Shown: piece by piece, positions 53,201 through 60,685 of the stretch
Layout: each line of letters starts with the position of its first letter
Position numbering within the stretch: the stretch's first letter is position 1
IMG/VR virus record: IMGVR_UViG_3300025098_000013
Span: 114,077-178,076 of that record
Length of the DNA stretch: 64,000 nt
Reading direction: 5' to 3' (one strand)
Source: a virus
The notes under the pieces: model-generated
The model's input: the letters and a program-made list of their open reading frames with translations, nothing else
The model's database searches: none
Told to the model about the DNA's origin: nothing
Position numbers and translations under genes: made by a program

Positions 53201-55465
53201 GTTGGGACTAACATTAGTGGTAGTGGTGATGACTATCCAGGAACAATTAGTTCAAATATTACTTATAGAGACCAATTTGATAACATAGGTAGTGGTTCAG
53301 TTAGTATTACTCTAACAATCAATAACGCCCCTACAGCCGCAGAACTTACTTCTACAAATAGAAATACCAATCAGGCAACTAATGGTAATCTATTATCCAC
53401 TATAAAGTGGACTGATACTGAAGGTGATGCATTGAATGTATCTTCATTCACTTTAACAGGCACTGGCGCTTCTAACTTATCAAGTTCATATGATGGGTCT
53501 AATAACTTTGGATTATATGCAAATGGTGACCAATCAGCAGGAACTATCTCGTTTACGGCGAGCATAGAGGATGTACACGGATTCAGAACGGGTGTTTATA
53601 AAGATGATATTACAATCGCACAAGCTGACAATGGTACTCTAACATCTCCTGGTAATTTGTTTATTATTGAATCTGCTACAAATGGTGATGGTATTACAAA
53701 TACCACAACTGGTATTGGTACTGCTAAAACTTTGAGTGTAACGTATTCACCAAGTTATGGGTCGCCGGTTGCACAAAACTTTACTTCAGACAACCCATTT
53801 ATCTCAGTTGGTTCATCGACTGGTGTACTGACAGTTGGAAATAATATTAGTGGTAGTAGTAATGTAGATGGTTCCACTATTACATCGACCATCGGATGGT
53901 CAGACCAATATGGTAATCCAAATTCACAACCAATCACAATAAGCGTTACTCCGAATAACGCACCAAGTGTAACAAGTGATACACAAACCACTGCTAATTT
54001 AAATACAAACTTAGCGATTGATGATGCATTATTAACCACATTAACATGGGGTGATGTTGAGAGTGATTCTTTAAATATCAACACATTTAATTTAAGTGGT
54101 ACTAACGCATCGAGTCTTTCGTCATCTTATATTGGTGGTAACTCATTTGAGATTCGTGCAAACGGAGCATTAGCAGCAGGAACATACAATTATAACGCAA
54201 ATGTTAAAGATGTACATGGATTTAACCAAGGAGTATACTCTGACGCAATTACCATATCACAAGCAGGTGGTGGTAGTTTAAGTGTAAGTTCATTTAACAT
54301 AATAGAATCCGCACTAAGTGGTTCTAATATCACAACTGATACTGATGGAATAGGTTCAGCCGCACAACTATCTGTAAATTATTCTCCAGATTATGGAAGT
54401 CAATCCGAGCAAAATTTTGCAACTGTTAGTTCGCTTGTACACGTAACTTCAACTGGTATATTAACTATTGAAGATAATGTAAGTGGTTCATACGCAAATG
54501 GAGCAAACTTCACGGCACCTATAACATGGACTGACCAATATGGAAACGCAGGAGCAGAGACTATAACAATTGAAGTTAGAAATAATGTAAACCCAAGTGT
54601 AACATTTGCTAGTAATGAAACTGTAAACGCACCTCTTTCGGCCGGTACTAAGTTGGGGTCATTTACTATAAGTGATACTGAAAACGATACACCATTTAGC
54701 GCGTCTATTAGTGGTAGAGACGCATCTAAGGTAGCATTGGACTCACAAAATGTAAACTCATCTTCATACTTTATTAACGCCGCTGACAATTCAGTTACAA
54801 GTCAAGCTGATTTACATTACATGGTCTCAGTTAACGATGCATATGGTGAGGATTTTGTCCACACCCCAAGAACATCATCAATTGGAGCAGTTCCAGCAGC
54901 AGCCCCAATTGTTTATATTTATGATATTGGGTTGTCTTCTACAAACTACAATAATACTCTTGGATATTCAGCCGCAACAAACGTAGTTCCTTCAACATTA
55001 TCAACCGCTACTGTATATAGTGGATTCGGATTTGCTGATATAATACAATCAAGTTTGGGTGGAACAAGTCTATCTTATAGTTTTGGTAGTTCTTATACAG
55101 CAACTTTGTTGAATTCCAAATCAATGACTGACTTATATGATATTAGCGAATCCTTTGGTAGAATGAATAAGAATTCAGGACACCGTGTCGCTATAATTAT
55201 CCCAAGTGGGTCTTCGATGAGTAATGTACCTACAATTATGGGCGATGGTTACAATTCAAATGGTTATTCTAACTTAGAGGTAGCTGTTGACAACGCAAAT
55301 ATAGGTAGTGGATTAGGTACTACTGAACAAAGTTATATACACAAGATAACCTTAGATTCAGCAGTAAATGGATTTGATGATTATATTATAATATCAACAG
55401 TAAATCCAGTAGCCGGTTCATCAAATATATTATTAGACATTAGACCTGATAATTCTACACCATAA
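50291..55465 (+). CDS. Giant fibre/adhesin with cadherin/Ig-like repeats, 1724 aa
   Basis: The N-terminal about 320 residues are Ser/Gly-rich fibre-type with ASAAASGFG repeats. A cadherin-like domain follows (SHGFTIPEFTGSNAFIGQLI, then FEVSTTGVV). From about residue 690 to 1440 a unit of about 214 residues is repeated: NGGTYYVHEGALTG, NGVFYVIESAETG, GNLFIIESATNG and SSFNIIESALSG mark successive starts near nucleotides 52351, 53009, 53651 and 54290. Each of the last three includes a YSP strand, an ISGS or VSGS turn and a DQFDN or DQYGN block. Such repeats build long stalks in surface adhesins. It probably forms a long tail or head fibre. The tip domain would be the C-terminal 200 residues. Confidence 0.72.
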   Translation: MSFDYTGSFSGSFYGVISASSQVSYTQITNKPTTISAFQKNAITANNRFREVTYPNDSASFDSRINTLENLTDDTGSDSQTLSFNQASNELTITEGNTVDLSSLSGGGGGGGSSIWTTVDGKYKVSANLDVTGSIIATSFTGSIDTSSITNFDTEVSRSAAASGFGTGGGTSDFTQLTNVPSGLISSSTQITSADLDMGGNKVLFGNVYSQLSDLPNAASYHGMFAHVHATGKAYFAHGGNWVELANASGNISSSTQVEAIIDNVYISASAAASGFGAGGGETYAEGLGIDIVSEVISIDTASAHFRIAVSQSAASYGFGSGGGGGGGSFGDPPVIISHGFTIPEFTGSNAFIGQLIATDVTPGDTQTWAVQDSYSDNFFEVSTTGVVRATASSSRAMNTDNTPGSGSHPFLIKVTDGQNNVVEKTIYIRVTPNSAPSFRIDGVSGNTITAFTASLDESSSAETKTQYRVYVTDADSDALTIRTGSLGTDHFSFTIGTTGVSKYIDLVQVTSSLDYESLTSYSFIITASDANYELGYDVANITHLPFRVEVVDNLGPGIQNQSLSGLNENSSDGTSVGSITATDNSNPANTILYKDFTLVSAHSGSDISNPNITSSLGGTTLTDPTADPFQMNIAGAVTRKSSVFLNSDIANRYVYRVNVGDAYNIDSASALITIPIADDAASSIGVNGGTYYVHEGALTGKNLTTNSNGYASGDITFTSAVSQMWEVNSVPSGYVRFQQNSATSYTGSSVTLEVDTAISGNLHFADSDTVAIQITASETSFETTKQYRDHTLTITDNKPYAIVFTDTSANLNTNGARPSNILSVISFTEPQFGIGDTIDHSQFSFTDPSGQLTASRNSDAYEVSALTNLSGSTTYEFTASIADSYGNISTSGSSFTIVEAGLGTPGANGVFYVIESAETGDSVVTNSNGRTGTQAKLSVTYSPQYNSAAVASFTSSNAQLSVASNGNVSVGTNISGSGDDYPGTISSNITYRDQFDNIGSGSVSITLTINNAPTAAELTSTNRNTNQATNGNLLSTIKWTDTEGDALNVSSFTLTGTGASNLSSSYDGSNNFGLYANGDQSAGTISFTASIEDVHGFRTGVYKDDITIAQADNGTLTSPGNLFIIESATNGDGITNTTTGIGTAKTLSVTYSPSYGSPVAQNFTSDNPFISVGSSTGVLTVGNNISGSSNVDGSTITSTIGWSDQYGNPNSQPITISVTPNNAPSVTSDTQTTANLNTNLAIDDALLTTLTWGDVESDSLNINTFNLSGTNASSLSSSYIGGNSFEIRANGALAAGTYNYNANVKDVHGFNQGVYSDAITISQAGGGSLSVSSFNIIESALSGSNITTDTDGIGSAAQLSVNYSPDYGSQSEQNFATVSSLVHVTSTGILTIEDNVSGSYANGANFTAPITWTDQYGNAGAETITIEVRNNVNPSVTFASNETVNAPLSAGTKLGSFTISDTENDTPFSASISGRDASKVALDSQNVNSSSYFINAADNSVTSQADLHYMVSVNDAYGEDFVHTPRTSSIGAVPAAAPIVYIYDIGLSSTNYNNTLGYSAATNVVPSTLSTATVYSGFGFADIIQSSLGGTSLSYSFGSSYTATLLNSKSMTDLYDISESFGRMNKNSGHRVAIIIPSGSSMSNVPTIMGDGYNSNGYSNLEVAVDNANIGSGLGTTEQSYIHKITLDSAVNGFDDYIIISTVNPVAGSSNILLDIRPDNSTP

Positions 55466-55479
55466 TAGGAGATAATTAA

Positions 55480-56133
55480 ATGCCAGCAATTACAAGTAAA
55501 TTAGTCTTATCATCAGCCGCCCAATCAGCAAATACTGTATTAGCTGATATTGGTTTAATAAAAGGTGCGTTATATGGTGTAAGTACTTTTAGCGATTTGG
55601 GAAACATTCACTCTAACTATGTTGAAGATGGGCAGTTGATGTTTGTCCAAGATGTATCAAAATTTTATTCGTTAACAATCACTGCGGCAAATCCACCAGT
55701 TACATTTACTGATACCTTTACTTGGAATGAAGTAACACTCGGAGCAAGTGGAGCACTTACCGCAGATGATACGGGTTCGTTTATTCTAGCATCACAAACT
55801 GGCTCATTCTTAACTTCCGCAGATACGGGATCGTTTATTCTAGCATCACAAACCTCATCAATGTCGGTTGCTACATCATCATTTATTTCAGATTCATTCA
55901 TATCAGCATCTGCTGCAAGAAGTGGGTTTGGTTCTGGTGGTAGTGGTGGTAGTGGAATATTCACACAAGTAGGTTCCGATTATACAACAACTAATAATCT
56001 TCAAATTACTGGATCTGTAACTGTAAATAATGGGTTATTTAAATTAACGGAGTTCACAACACTACCAAATGTAGAAGAAGGTGCAATGGCATATTCAGCA
56101 TCTAATTTTTACTTTGGTATTGGTGATGTTTAA
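55480..56133 (+). CDS. Fibre-related protein, 217 aa
   Basis: The N-terminus (SKLVLSSAAQSANTVLADIG, then FSDLGNIHSNYVEDGQLMFV) is a conserved opening in marine phage fibre cassettes, as I recall. The middle has a tandem repeat (DTGSFILASQT twice) and a Gly-rich hinge (GFGSGGSGGSG). It has an AGGAGA ribosome site. It may be an adaptor or short fibre. Confidence 0.6.
   Translation: MPAITSKLVLSSAAQSANTVLADIGLIKGALYGVSTFSDLGNIHSNYVEDGQLMFVQDVSKFYSLTITAANPPVTFTDTFTWNEVTLGASGALTADDTGSFILASQTGSFLTSADTGSFILASQTSSMSVATSSFISDSFISASAARSGFGSGGSGGSGIFTQVGSDYTTTNNLQITGSVTVNNGLFKLTEFTTLPNVEEGAMAYSASNFYFGIGDV
55770..55851 (+). repeat. Direct repeat within the fibre gene
   Basis: Two near-identical copies (start GATACGGG, core TCGTTTATTCTAGCATCACA) lie about 54 bases apart. 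They encode the same DTGSFILASQT stretch and differ at one position in the 26 bases I compared, which suggests a recent in-frame duplication. Confidence 0.75.
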
Positions 56134-56144
56134 AATAATAAAAA

Positions 56145-56154
56145 CATACTTATA
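56145..56154 (+). promoter_or_regulatory. Late-promoter-like motif CATACTTATA
   Basis: The motif is in the 99-base gap between fibre genes, ending 78 bases before the ATG at 56233. The leader between them is almost pure AT and shows no clear hairpin. Confidence 0.45.
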
Positions 56155-56232
56155 ATAAGAAAATAAATTTTAAAAAAGTTACATCGATATATCAATTAAT
56201 TGTATTAATACAAAAACAAAGGAAAATTAATT

Positions 56233-57327
56233 ATGGCAACATGGAAAAAGGTCATTGTATCCGGTAGTAATATCTCGGATTTAAAAAATGACTCAAATTA
56301 TTTATCAAGCGCAGGTGATGGAATTATATCAGCATCATCTGTAAGTTCTACCGCTCAAGGTGAGTTTACCTCATCATTCAATGGTGTACTAACTGAACTT
56401 AACTTAGGATTAACATCAACTGATGATGTTCAATTCAACTCTGTAACTGCATCAATTCAAGGTAATGTTGTTGGTGATGTAGTTGGTAATCTAACTGGTA
56501 CTGCATCTTATGTAGATGGTGATGATGTTAACTTCGATGCGACTGGTAATGGTCAAACTGCAACTGAGTTCTCTGCATCTATCTCAGGTCGTATCTTAGG
56601 TCTTGAACAAGGACAATATGACTTAGAGTTCTCTGGTTCGACTGGAGATGGTACAATTACTGATGCTGAACACCTTAGTATCTTAGGTGGTACAAACGTA
56701 GATACAGTAGCAGCCGGTAACAGCCTTACTATTAACTTGGATGATACTATTAGTCTAAGTCAAGTAACTGCATCTATCGTATCTGCAAGTAATGGGTTTA
56801 TTGGTGACTTAACAGGTGATGTAACGGGTAATGCTGACACTGCGACTACCTCATCTTATGTAGCTGCATCTTCACCATCACAAGGTACAGTAACAATTAC
56901 TGGTAACGACATTGACTTGGGTCTTCAAGTAGCTGATTCGCCTGTATTCGCCGATTTAAGACTTACGGGTAATCTTACAGTTGAAGGTACAAGAACTGAA
57001 TTGAACGTAGCAAACTTGAACGTAGAAGACGCATTCATTTTATTGAATTCTGGTTCAGCTAGTGGTGATACCGGTATCATTTTCGGTGGTGCTAACACTA
57101 CTAATATCAATACTGGTTCAGCTATATTCTATGATGATAGTGATTCAGTATTTTCTTACGCTGCAGATGTTGAAGCGGGTGACGTTACAGCAACAGCTGC
57201 ATCTAAATTAGGTAACATCCAAGTAATGGCTGGTGCTGGTTCTCATAATATGGCCGCAGCAACATTCCAAGGTGTGGGTACTATCGCTGTAGATAATGGT
57301 GAGTGTATTTGGATTCAAACAGCGTAA
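56233..57327 (+). CDS. Tail fibre-type protein, WKKVI family, 364 aa
   Basis: The start MATWKKVIVSGSNISDLKND is the same N-terminal family as the gene at 57937 (PNWKKVITSGS). The body consists of Ser/Thr/Gly beta-repeat sequence. The segment LTVEGTRTELNVANLNVEDA, then FILLNSGSASGDTGIIF, corresponds to LTVLGSKVDLQVAELNVQDK in the 57937 protein. A common base-attachment domain with different distal ends is likely. The C-terminus (GVGTIAVDNGECIWIQTA) is unique. Confidence 0.68.
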   Translation: MATWKKVIVSGSNISDLKNDSNYLSSAGDGIISASSVSSTAQGEFTSSFNGVLTELNLGLTSTDDVQFNSVTASIQGNVVGDVVGNLTGTASYVDGDDVNFDATGNGQTATEFSASISGRILGLEQGQYDLEFSGSTGDGTITDAEHLSILGGTNVDTVAAGNSLTINLDDTISLSQVTASIVSASNGFIGDLTGDVTGNADTATTSSYVAASSPSQGTVTITGNDIDLGLQVADSPVFADLRLTGNLTVEGTRTELNVANLNVEDAFILLNSGSASGDTGIIFGGANTTNINTGSAIFYDDSDSVFSYAADVEAGDVTATAASKLGNIQVMAGAGSHNMAAATFQGVGTIAVDNGECIWIQTA

Positions 57328-57352
57328 TTTATTAATGTTGAAAAGGTTATAT

Positions 57353-57547
57353 ATGAGTTTACATAAAAAGTTGGGATTGTCCAACAATAAAACTCAAAAT
57401 GATAAAGAGGGAACCCTCAAGCTCACTAAGGGTGAGCTTGAGTCCCTTCTTATCGGATTGGGTGAAGCTTCATTTAAAGGTAAGCAAGTTGAGTCAGTAT
57501 TCAAACTAGCTATGAAGATTCAAAACGAAATTAAAAAATTAAGTTAA
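57353..57547 (+). CDS. Small hypothetical protein, 64 aa
   Basis: The ATG at 57353 is preferred over an in-frame upstream start that would overlap the fibre gene. The product is basic at the N-terminus and helical (LTKGELESLLIGLGEASFKG, VESVFKLAMKIQNEIKKLS). Small helical proteins of this size often accompany marine phage fibre genes. No family is recognised. Confidence 0.6.
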   Translation: MSLHKKLGLSNNKTQNDKEGTLKLTKGELESLLIGLGEASFKGKQVESVFKLAMKIQNEIKKLS

Positions 57548-57554
57548 TTTAATT

Positions 57555-57746
57555 ATGAAAAGTTACGAAGGATTAAATGCAAGTGATTGGAAGATAGTCC
57601 AAATTGCATTAAACAAAATGGAAATTCGTGGTAAGGAAGCGCCTATAATCACAGGTATAATGGCAAAAGTTCAAATGGAACTTGAATTATTAGAATTACC
57701 CGTAAGTGAACGCCCTAAAAAGGGTGACATCATTACAAAGGAATAA
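57555..57746 (+). CDS. Small hypothetical protein, 63 aa
   Basis: This small helical protein follows its neighbour after 7 bases and precedes a terminator. Its content (LNASDWKIVQIALNKMEI, AKVQMELELLELPVSE) shows no known motif. Together with the previous gene it forms a two-gene insert between fibres. Confidence 0.6.
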   Translation: MKSYEGLNASDWKIVQIALNKMEIRGKEAPIITGIMAKVQMELELLELPVSERPKKGDIITKE

Positions 57747-57752
57747 TTTAAG

Positions 57753-57781
57753 AATCCTCTACAAAAGTAGGGGATTTTTTT
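57753..57781 (+). terminator. Rho-independent terminator between fibre genes
   Basis: A 10-bp stem AATCCTCTAC / GTAGGGGATT (one T-G wobble) with an AAAA loop is followed by a T-run (TTTTTTT). Confidence 0.88.
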
Positions 57782-57840
57782 ATTATAAACCAATCTACTA
57801 CCAAATCTGAATTATCTATGTGGTTTTTATTTTATAGTAA

Positions 57841-57850
57841 ACTATTTATA
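57841..57850 (+). promoter_or_regulatory. Late-promoter-like motif ACTATTTATA
   Basis: The motif lies after the terminator and ends 86 bases before the ATG at 57937, leaving a longer leader that contains a structured RNA candidate. Confidence 0.5.
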
Positions 57851-57871
57851 AGAGATTAATCAAACATAAAC

Positions 57872-57920
57872 CTGGTTGTTGGCTCGAAAGAGAAGTGGGC
57901 ATGAAAATGTTACCAACCGC
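57872..57920 (+). ncRNA. Candidate structured leader RNA (three-way junction)
   Basis: GGTTG (57874-57878) pairs with CAACC (57914-57918) and encloses two small hairpins with GAAA loops: CTC-GAAA-GAG (57883-57892) and CAT-GAAA-ATG (57900-57909). The linker between them reads AAGTGGG. The layout loosely resembles the glutamine (glnA) / Downstream-peptide RNA topology, but the conserved residues do not match fully. It would be in the 5' leader of the fibre gene at 57937. Confidence 0.35.
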
Positions 57921-57936
57921 AAATTAGGAAAAGGAT

Positions 57937-59844
57937 ATGCCGAATTGGAAAAAAGTCATCACTTCCGGTAGTGATGCAATTTTAAATCAAATTACATCAT
58001 CAGGTGGAATAAACTCCACCGATATTACAATCAATGATTGGGGAAGTGTATCAGCTTCATTAGCATCATTGGATACATTAACCTATGGTGATTCTGATGT
58101 CAAACTCAAATTAAATACTGAAGGTGTACTTAGTGGGTCTACATTCTCATCACCATCTCAAGGTACTGTTAGAGCTACCATAAATGGTGTTAATTCTGAT
58201 GTAGATACTGGCTTACAATCCGCAGATTCACCTACATTTGATAGTTTAACATTAACAGGTGACCTTACAGTATTAGGTAGTAAAGTAGACCTACAAGTAG
58301 CTGAACTTAATGTTCAAGATAAATTTATAAAAATAGCAAGTGGGTCAGCTAATCCTACGGCCGCTAACGGTGCAGGTATTTATATTGATGGGGCTGATGT
58401 GTCTTTACATTGGTCTAGTACCAATAGTAGATTTCAATTTGACGATGACCTACATACAGCAGCAACTCTTAACATTGGTAACGTAAACCACGCAACAACT
58501 GATACTGACAAGTTTTTGGTATTAGACTCTAATGGTGACGTAGACTATCGTACCGGCACTGAGGTCCTTTCAGATATTGGTGGTACTGGTGCTTCTAACC
58601 TTAGTGGTGCAGCAACTGAGATTCCATTCTTTAGTTCAACAAGTGCTATAACGAGTTCAGTTCGGTTAAAGTTAAATAAAAATATAACTACCGGTGATGT
58701 GTTAGTACACCATGGTCAGTTTAATGTAATCAATGACCCAAGTGTTTCGGGAACATCTGCAATGCAGATTATTGTGGGTTCTGGTTCAAGTGGTGATGTT
58801 TCAAATCCACAATATGATTCGTTCCTATCAATGGAACAAGAAAGTGCTACCATAGTAGGTCTTAGAGCACATGGTACAACACCAACATCAGCTCAAATTA
58901 AAATGAGAACTGATGTTAGTGATGCTTATTCGATTGGTAGACTAACAAACCCATATGGTGCAAATACTCTTAGAATAAAACCAGCTATTATTGCTGAAGG
59001 TGGTCTTTCTATAACTGGATCATTAACTATATCGGGTTCTAATACATTAAAAAATATCGGACCAGCACAATTTAGTGGTTCGGTTAATATTAAAACAGAT
59101 AAGCAAGTACAAGCAACAACTGATACTGACAAGTTTGTTGTATTGGATGGTGACCAACTTAAATATAGAAGTGGTACGCAATTATATGATGATATAGGTG
59201 TTACTTCACTATCATCATCAATTGCAAGTGATATTGCTGGGCTTGATGCTGCTAGTGGTAATTACGTTATAAATGATACTGGAGCATCATCTAATAGATT
59301 AGCTATTTGGTCTAATACTGCCCGAATTAAAGGTGATTCTGCTTTTAAAATCCTCGAAAATAAATATGGTCAAGGTTTTCAATTTGACCAATGGGGTGGT
59401 AACCAAGTTGATACACTTAAATCACCGGCCTTCAAAGGGAATGGTTTGGAACTTGGAGATAATATCCCTGGAACCCCAGCACCATTCACAGCGTCTCTCA
59501 CAATTCATACAAATCACGGAAACACTAGCAACTCAGTAGAAAAAACAGCTGAAGGTCATCAGTATGGAGTAGGCACTCATGTAATTTATCAAAAAGTGGG
59601 TTCGTCTTTCCATATACATTACAATATTTCAGAGGGTAGTGCAATGCGTTCTGGACAATTAACTATTGTTGTTAGTGGTAACGAGGTAGCGATGACCGAA
59701 TATAGTACAACTGATATTGGAACTGGAAGTTCAAGTCCAGCTCAATTCTCAGCAACAGCATCTAACGGTGTGTTAACATTATCGATAACATCCGCCGGTG
59801 GTGGAACTATTTTGTTTAACGTAGAACGTATGTATAGTATATAA
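57937..59844 (+). CDS. Tail fibre protein, WKKVI family, 635 aa
   Basis: The N-terminus MPNWKKVITSGSDAILNQIT matches the fibre gene at 56233. It contains two copies of a TDTDKFLVLDSNGD-like segment (second TDTDKFVVLDGDQLKYRSGT), which also occurs in the next gene. The distal part (about 470-635) has a different composition (HTNHGNTSNSVEK, HVIYQKVGSSFHIHYNISEG) and is probably the receptor-binding tip. It is preceded by a GGAAAAGG ribosome site. Confidence 0.68.
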   Translation: MPNWKKVITSGSDAILNQITSSGGINSTDITINDWGSVSASLASLDTLTYGDSDVKLKLNTEGVLSGSTFSSPSQGTVRATINGVNSDVDTGLQSADSPTFDSLTLTGDLTVLGSKVDLQVAELNVQDKFIKIASGSANPTAANGAGIYIDGADVSLHWSSTNSRFQFDDDLHTAATLNIGNVNHATTDTDKFLVLDSNGDVDYRTGTEVLSDIGGTGASNLSGAATEIPFFSSTSAITSSVRLKLNKNITTGDVLVHHGQFNVINDPSVSGTSAMQIIVGSGSSGDVSNPQYDSFLSMEQESATIVGLRAHGTTPTSAQIKMRTDVSDAYSIGRLTNPYGANTLRIKPAIIAEGGLSITGSLTISGSNTLKNIGPAQFSGSVNIKTDKQVQATTDTDKFVVLDGDQLKYRSGTQLYDDIGVTSLSSSIASDIAGLDAASGNYVINDTGASSNRLAIWSNTARIKGDSAFKILENKYGQGFQFDQWGGNQVDTLKSPAFKGNGLELGDNIPGTPAPFTASLTIHTNHGNTSNSVEKTAEGHQYGVGTHVIYQKVGSSFHIHYNISEGSAMRSGQLTIVVSGNEVAMTEYSTTDIGTGSSSPAQFSATASNGVLTLSITSAGGGTILFNVERMYSI

Positions 59845-59892
59845 AATAAATTAAATCCTAAGTTTGGAAAGTGAAAAACACGAGGAAATAAA

Positions 59893-60672
59893 ATGTCAAA
59901 TAAATTTGTAATAAAGAATGGACTTAAAGTACAATCAGGTGGTATAAACACCACTGGTGATTTATCTATTACAGGTTCATTAGTAGTAACTGGAACACTA
60001 ACGGCTGAGTCTTATATAGTAAGTTCCTCTGTAACACATAAGACTACCACATTTAGTAGTGGGTCAACCCAATTTGGTGATACTTCTAATGATACCCATG
60101 GATTTACCGGGTCAATGGATGTAACTCAACAAATTACTACACCGGATATAAAATTAACTGGATTAAGTAATGCAGGTGTTGATACTGATAAGTTCTTAGT
60201 ATTAGACTCAAATAGTAATGTAGATTTTAGAACTGGTACTCAAGTACGTTCTGATATAGGTGCTGTAGCTATTGGTAATGAAATCCACCCAATACAATTG
60301 ACAATAGATACGAAAAATTCACCTTTTGGTTATGTCGCATTTTCAGGATTATCTGATATACAATCACTCCCTAATAGAGCATTCACTACCTTTATAGCAC
60401 CATGTACTGGTTACATCGAAGATATAATTGTATCACCCGAACAAACTAATTCAGTTCAGGACGATTGTGATATTTCACTATATAATGGTGGTTCGCAACA
60501 ATCCTCTACAAATACGGAAACGTTACAAAGTGCAGGTACTAATGTAACCTTTAACTTTGGGGCTTCAAATTACTCATTTAGTAACGGAGATAGATTGAGT
60601 CTTGAATTTGATAAAAAAACTAATACTTCTGAATTGTACAATATGATGATTGTACTTAGGTTAACAAGTTAA
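59893..60672 (+). CDS. Tail fibre-type protein, 259 aa
   Basis: The start MSNKFVIKNGLKVQSGGINT, then LSITGSLVVTGTLTAESYIV, is a common fibre opening in marine phages. It carries TDKFLVLDSNSNVDFRTGTQ, shared with the gene at 57937. The C-terminal about 120 residues (FGYVAFSGLSDIQSLPNRAF, SFSNGDRLSLEFDKK) form a separate beta domain, probably the tip. A GAGGAAA ribosome site precedes the ATG. Confidence 0.65.
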   Translation: MSNKFVIKNGLKVQSGGINTTGDLSITGSLVVTGTLTAESYIVSSSVTHKTTTFSSGSTQFGDTSNDTHGFTGSMDVTQQITTPDIKLTGLSNAGVDTDKFLVLDSNSNVDFRTGTQVRSDIGAVAIGNEIHPIQLTIDTKNSPFGYVAFSGLSDIQSLPNRAFTTFIAPCTGYIEDIIVSPEQTNSVQDDCDISLYNGGSQQSSTNTETLQSAGTNVTFNFGASNYSFSNGDRLSLEFDKKTNTSELYNMMIVLRLTS

Positions 60673-60685
60673 GGGATAAAGTAAT

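Noticed and set aside
57872-57920. Hammerhead ribozyme
   Set aside because: GAAA loops are present, but the conserved CUGAUGA core and cleavage triplet are not.
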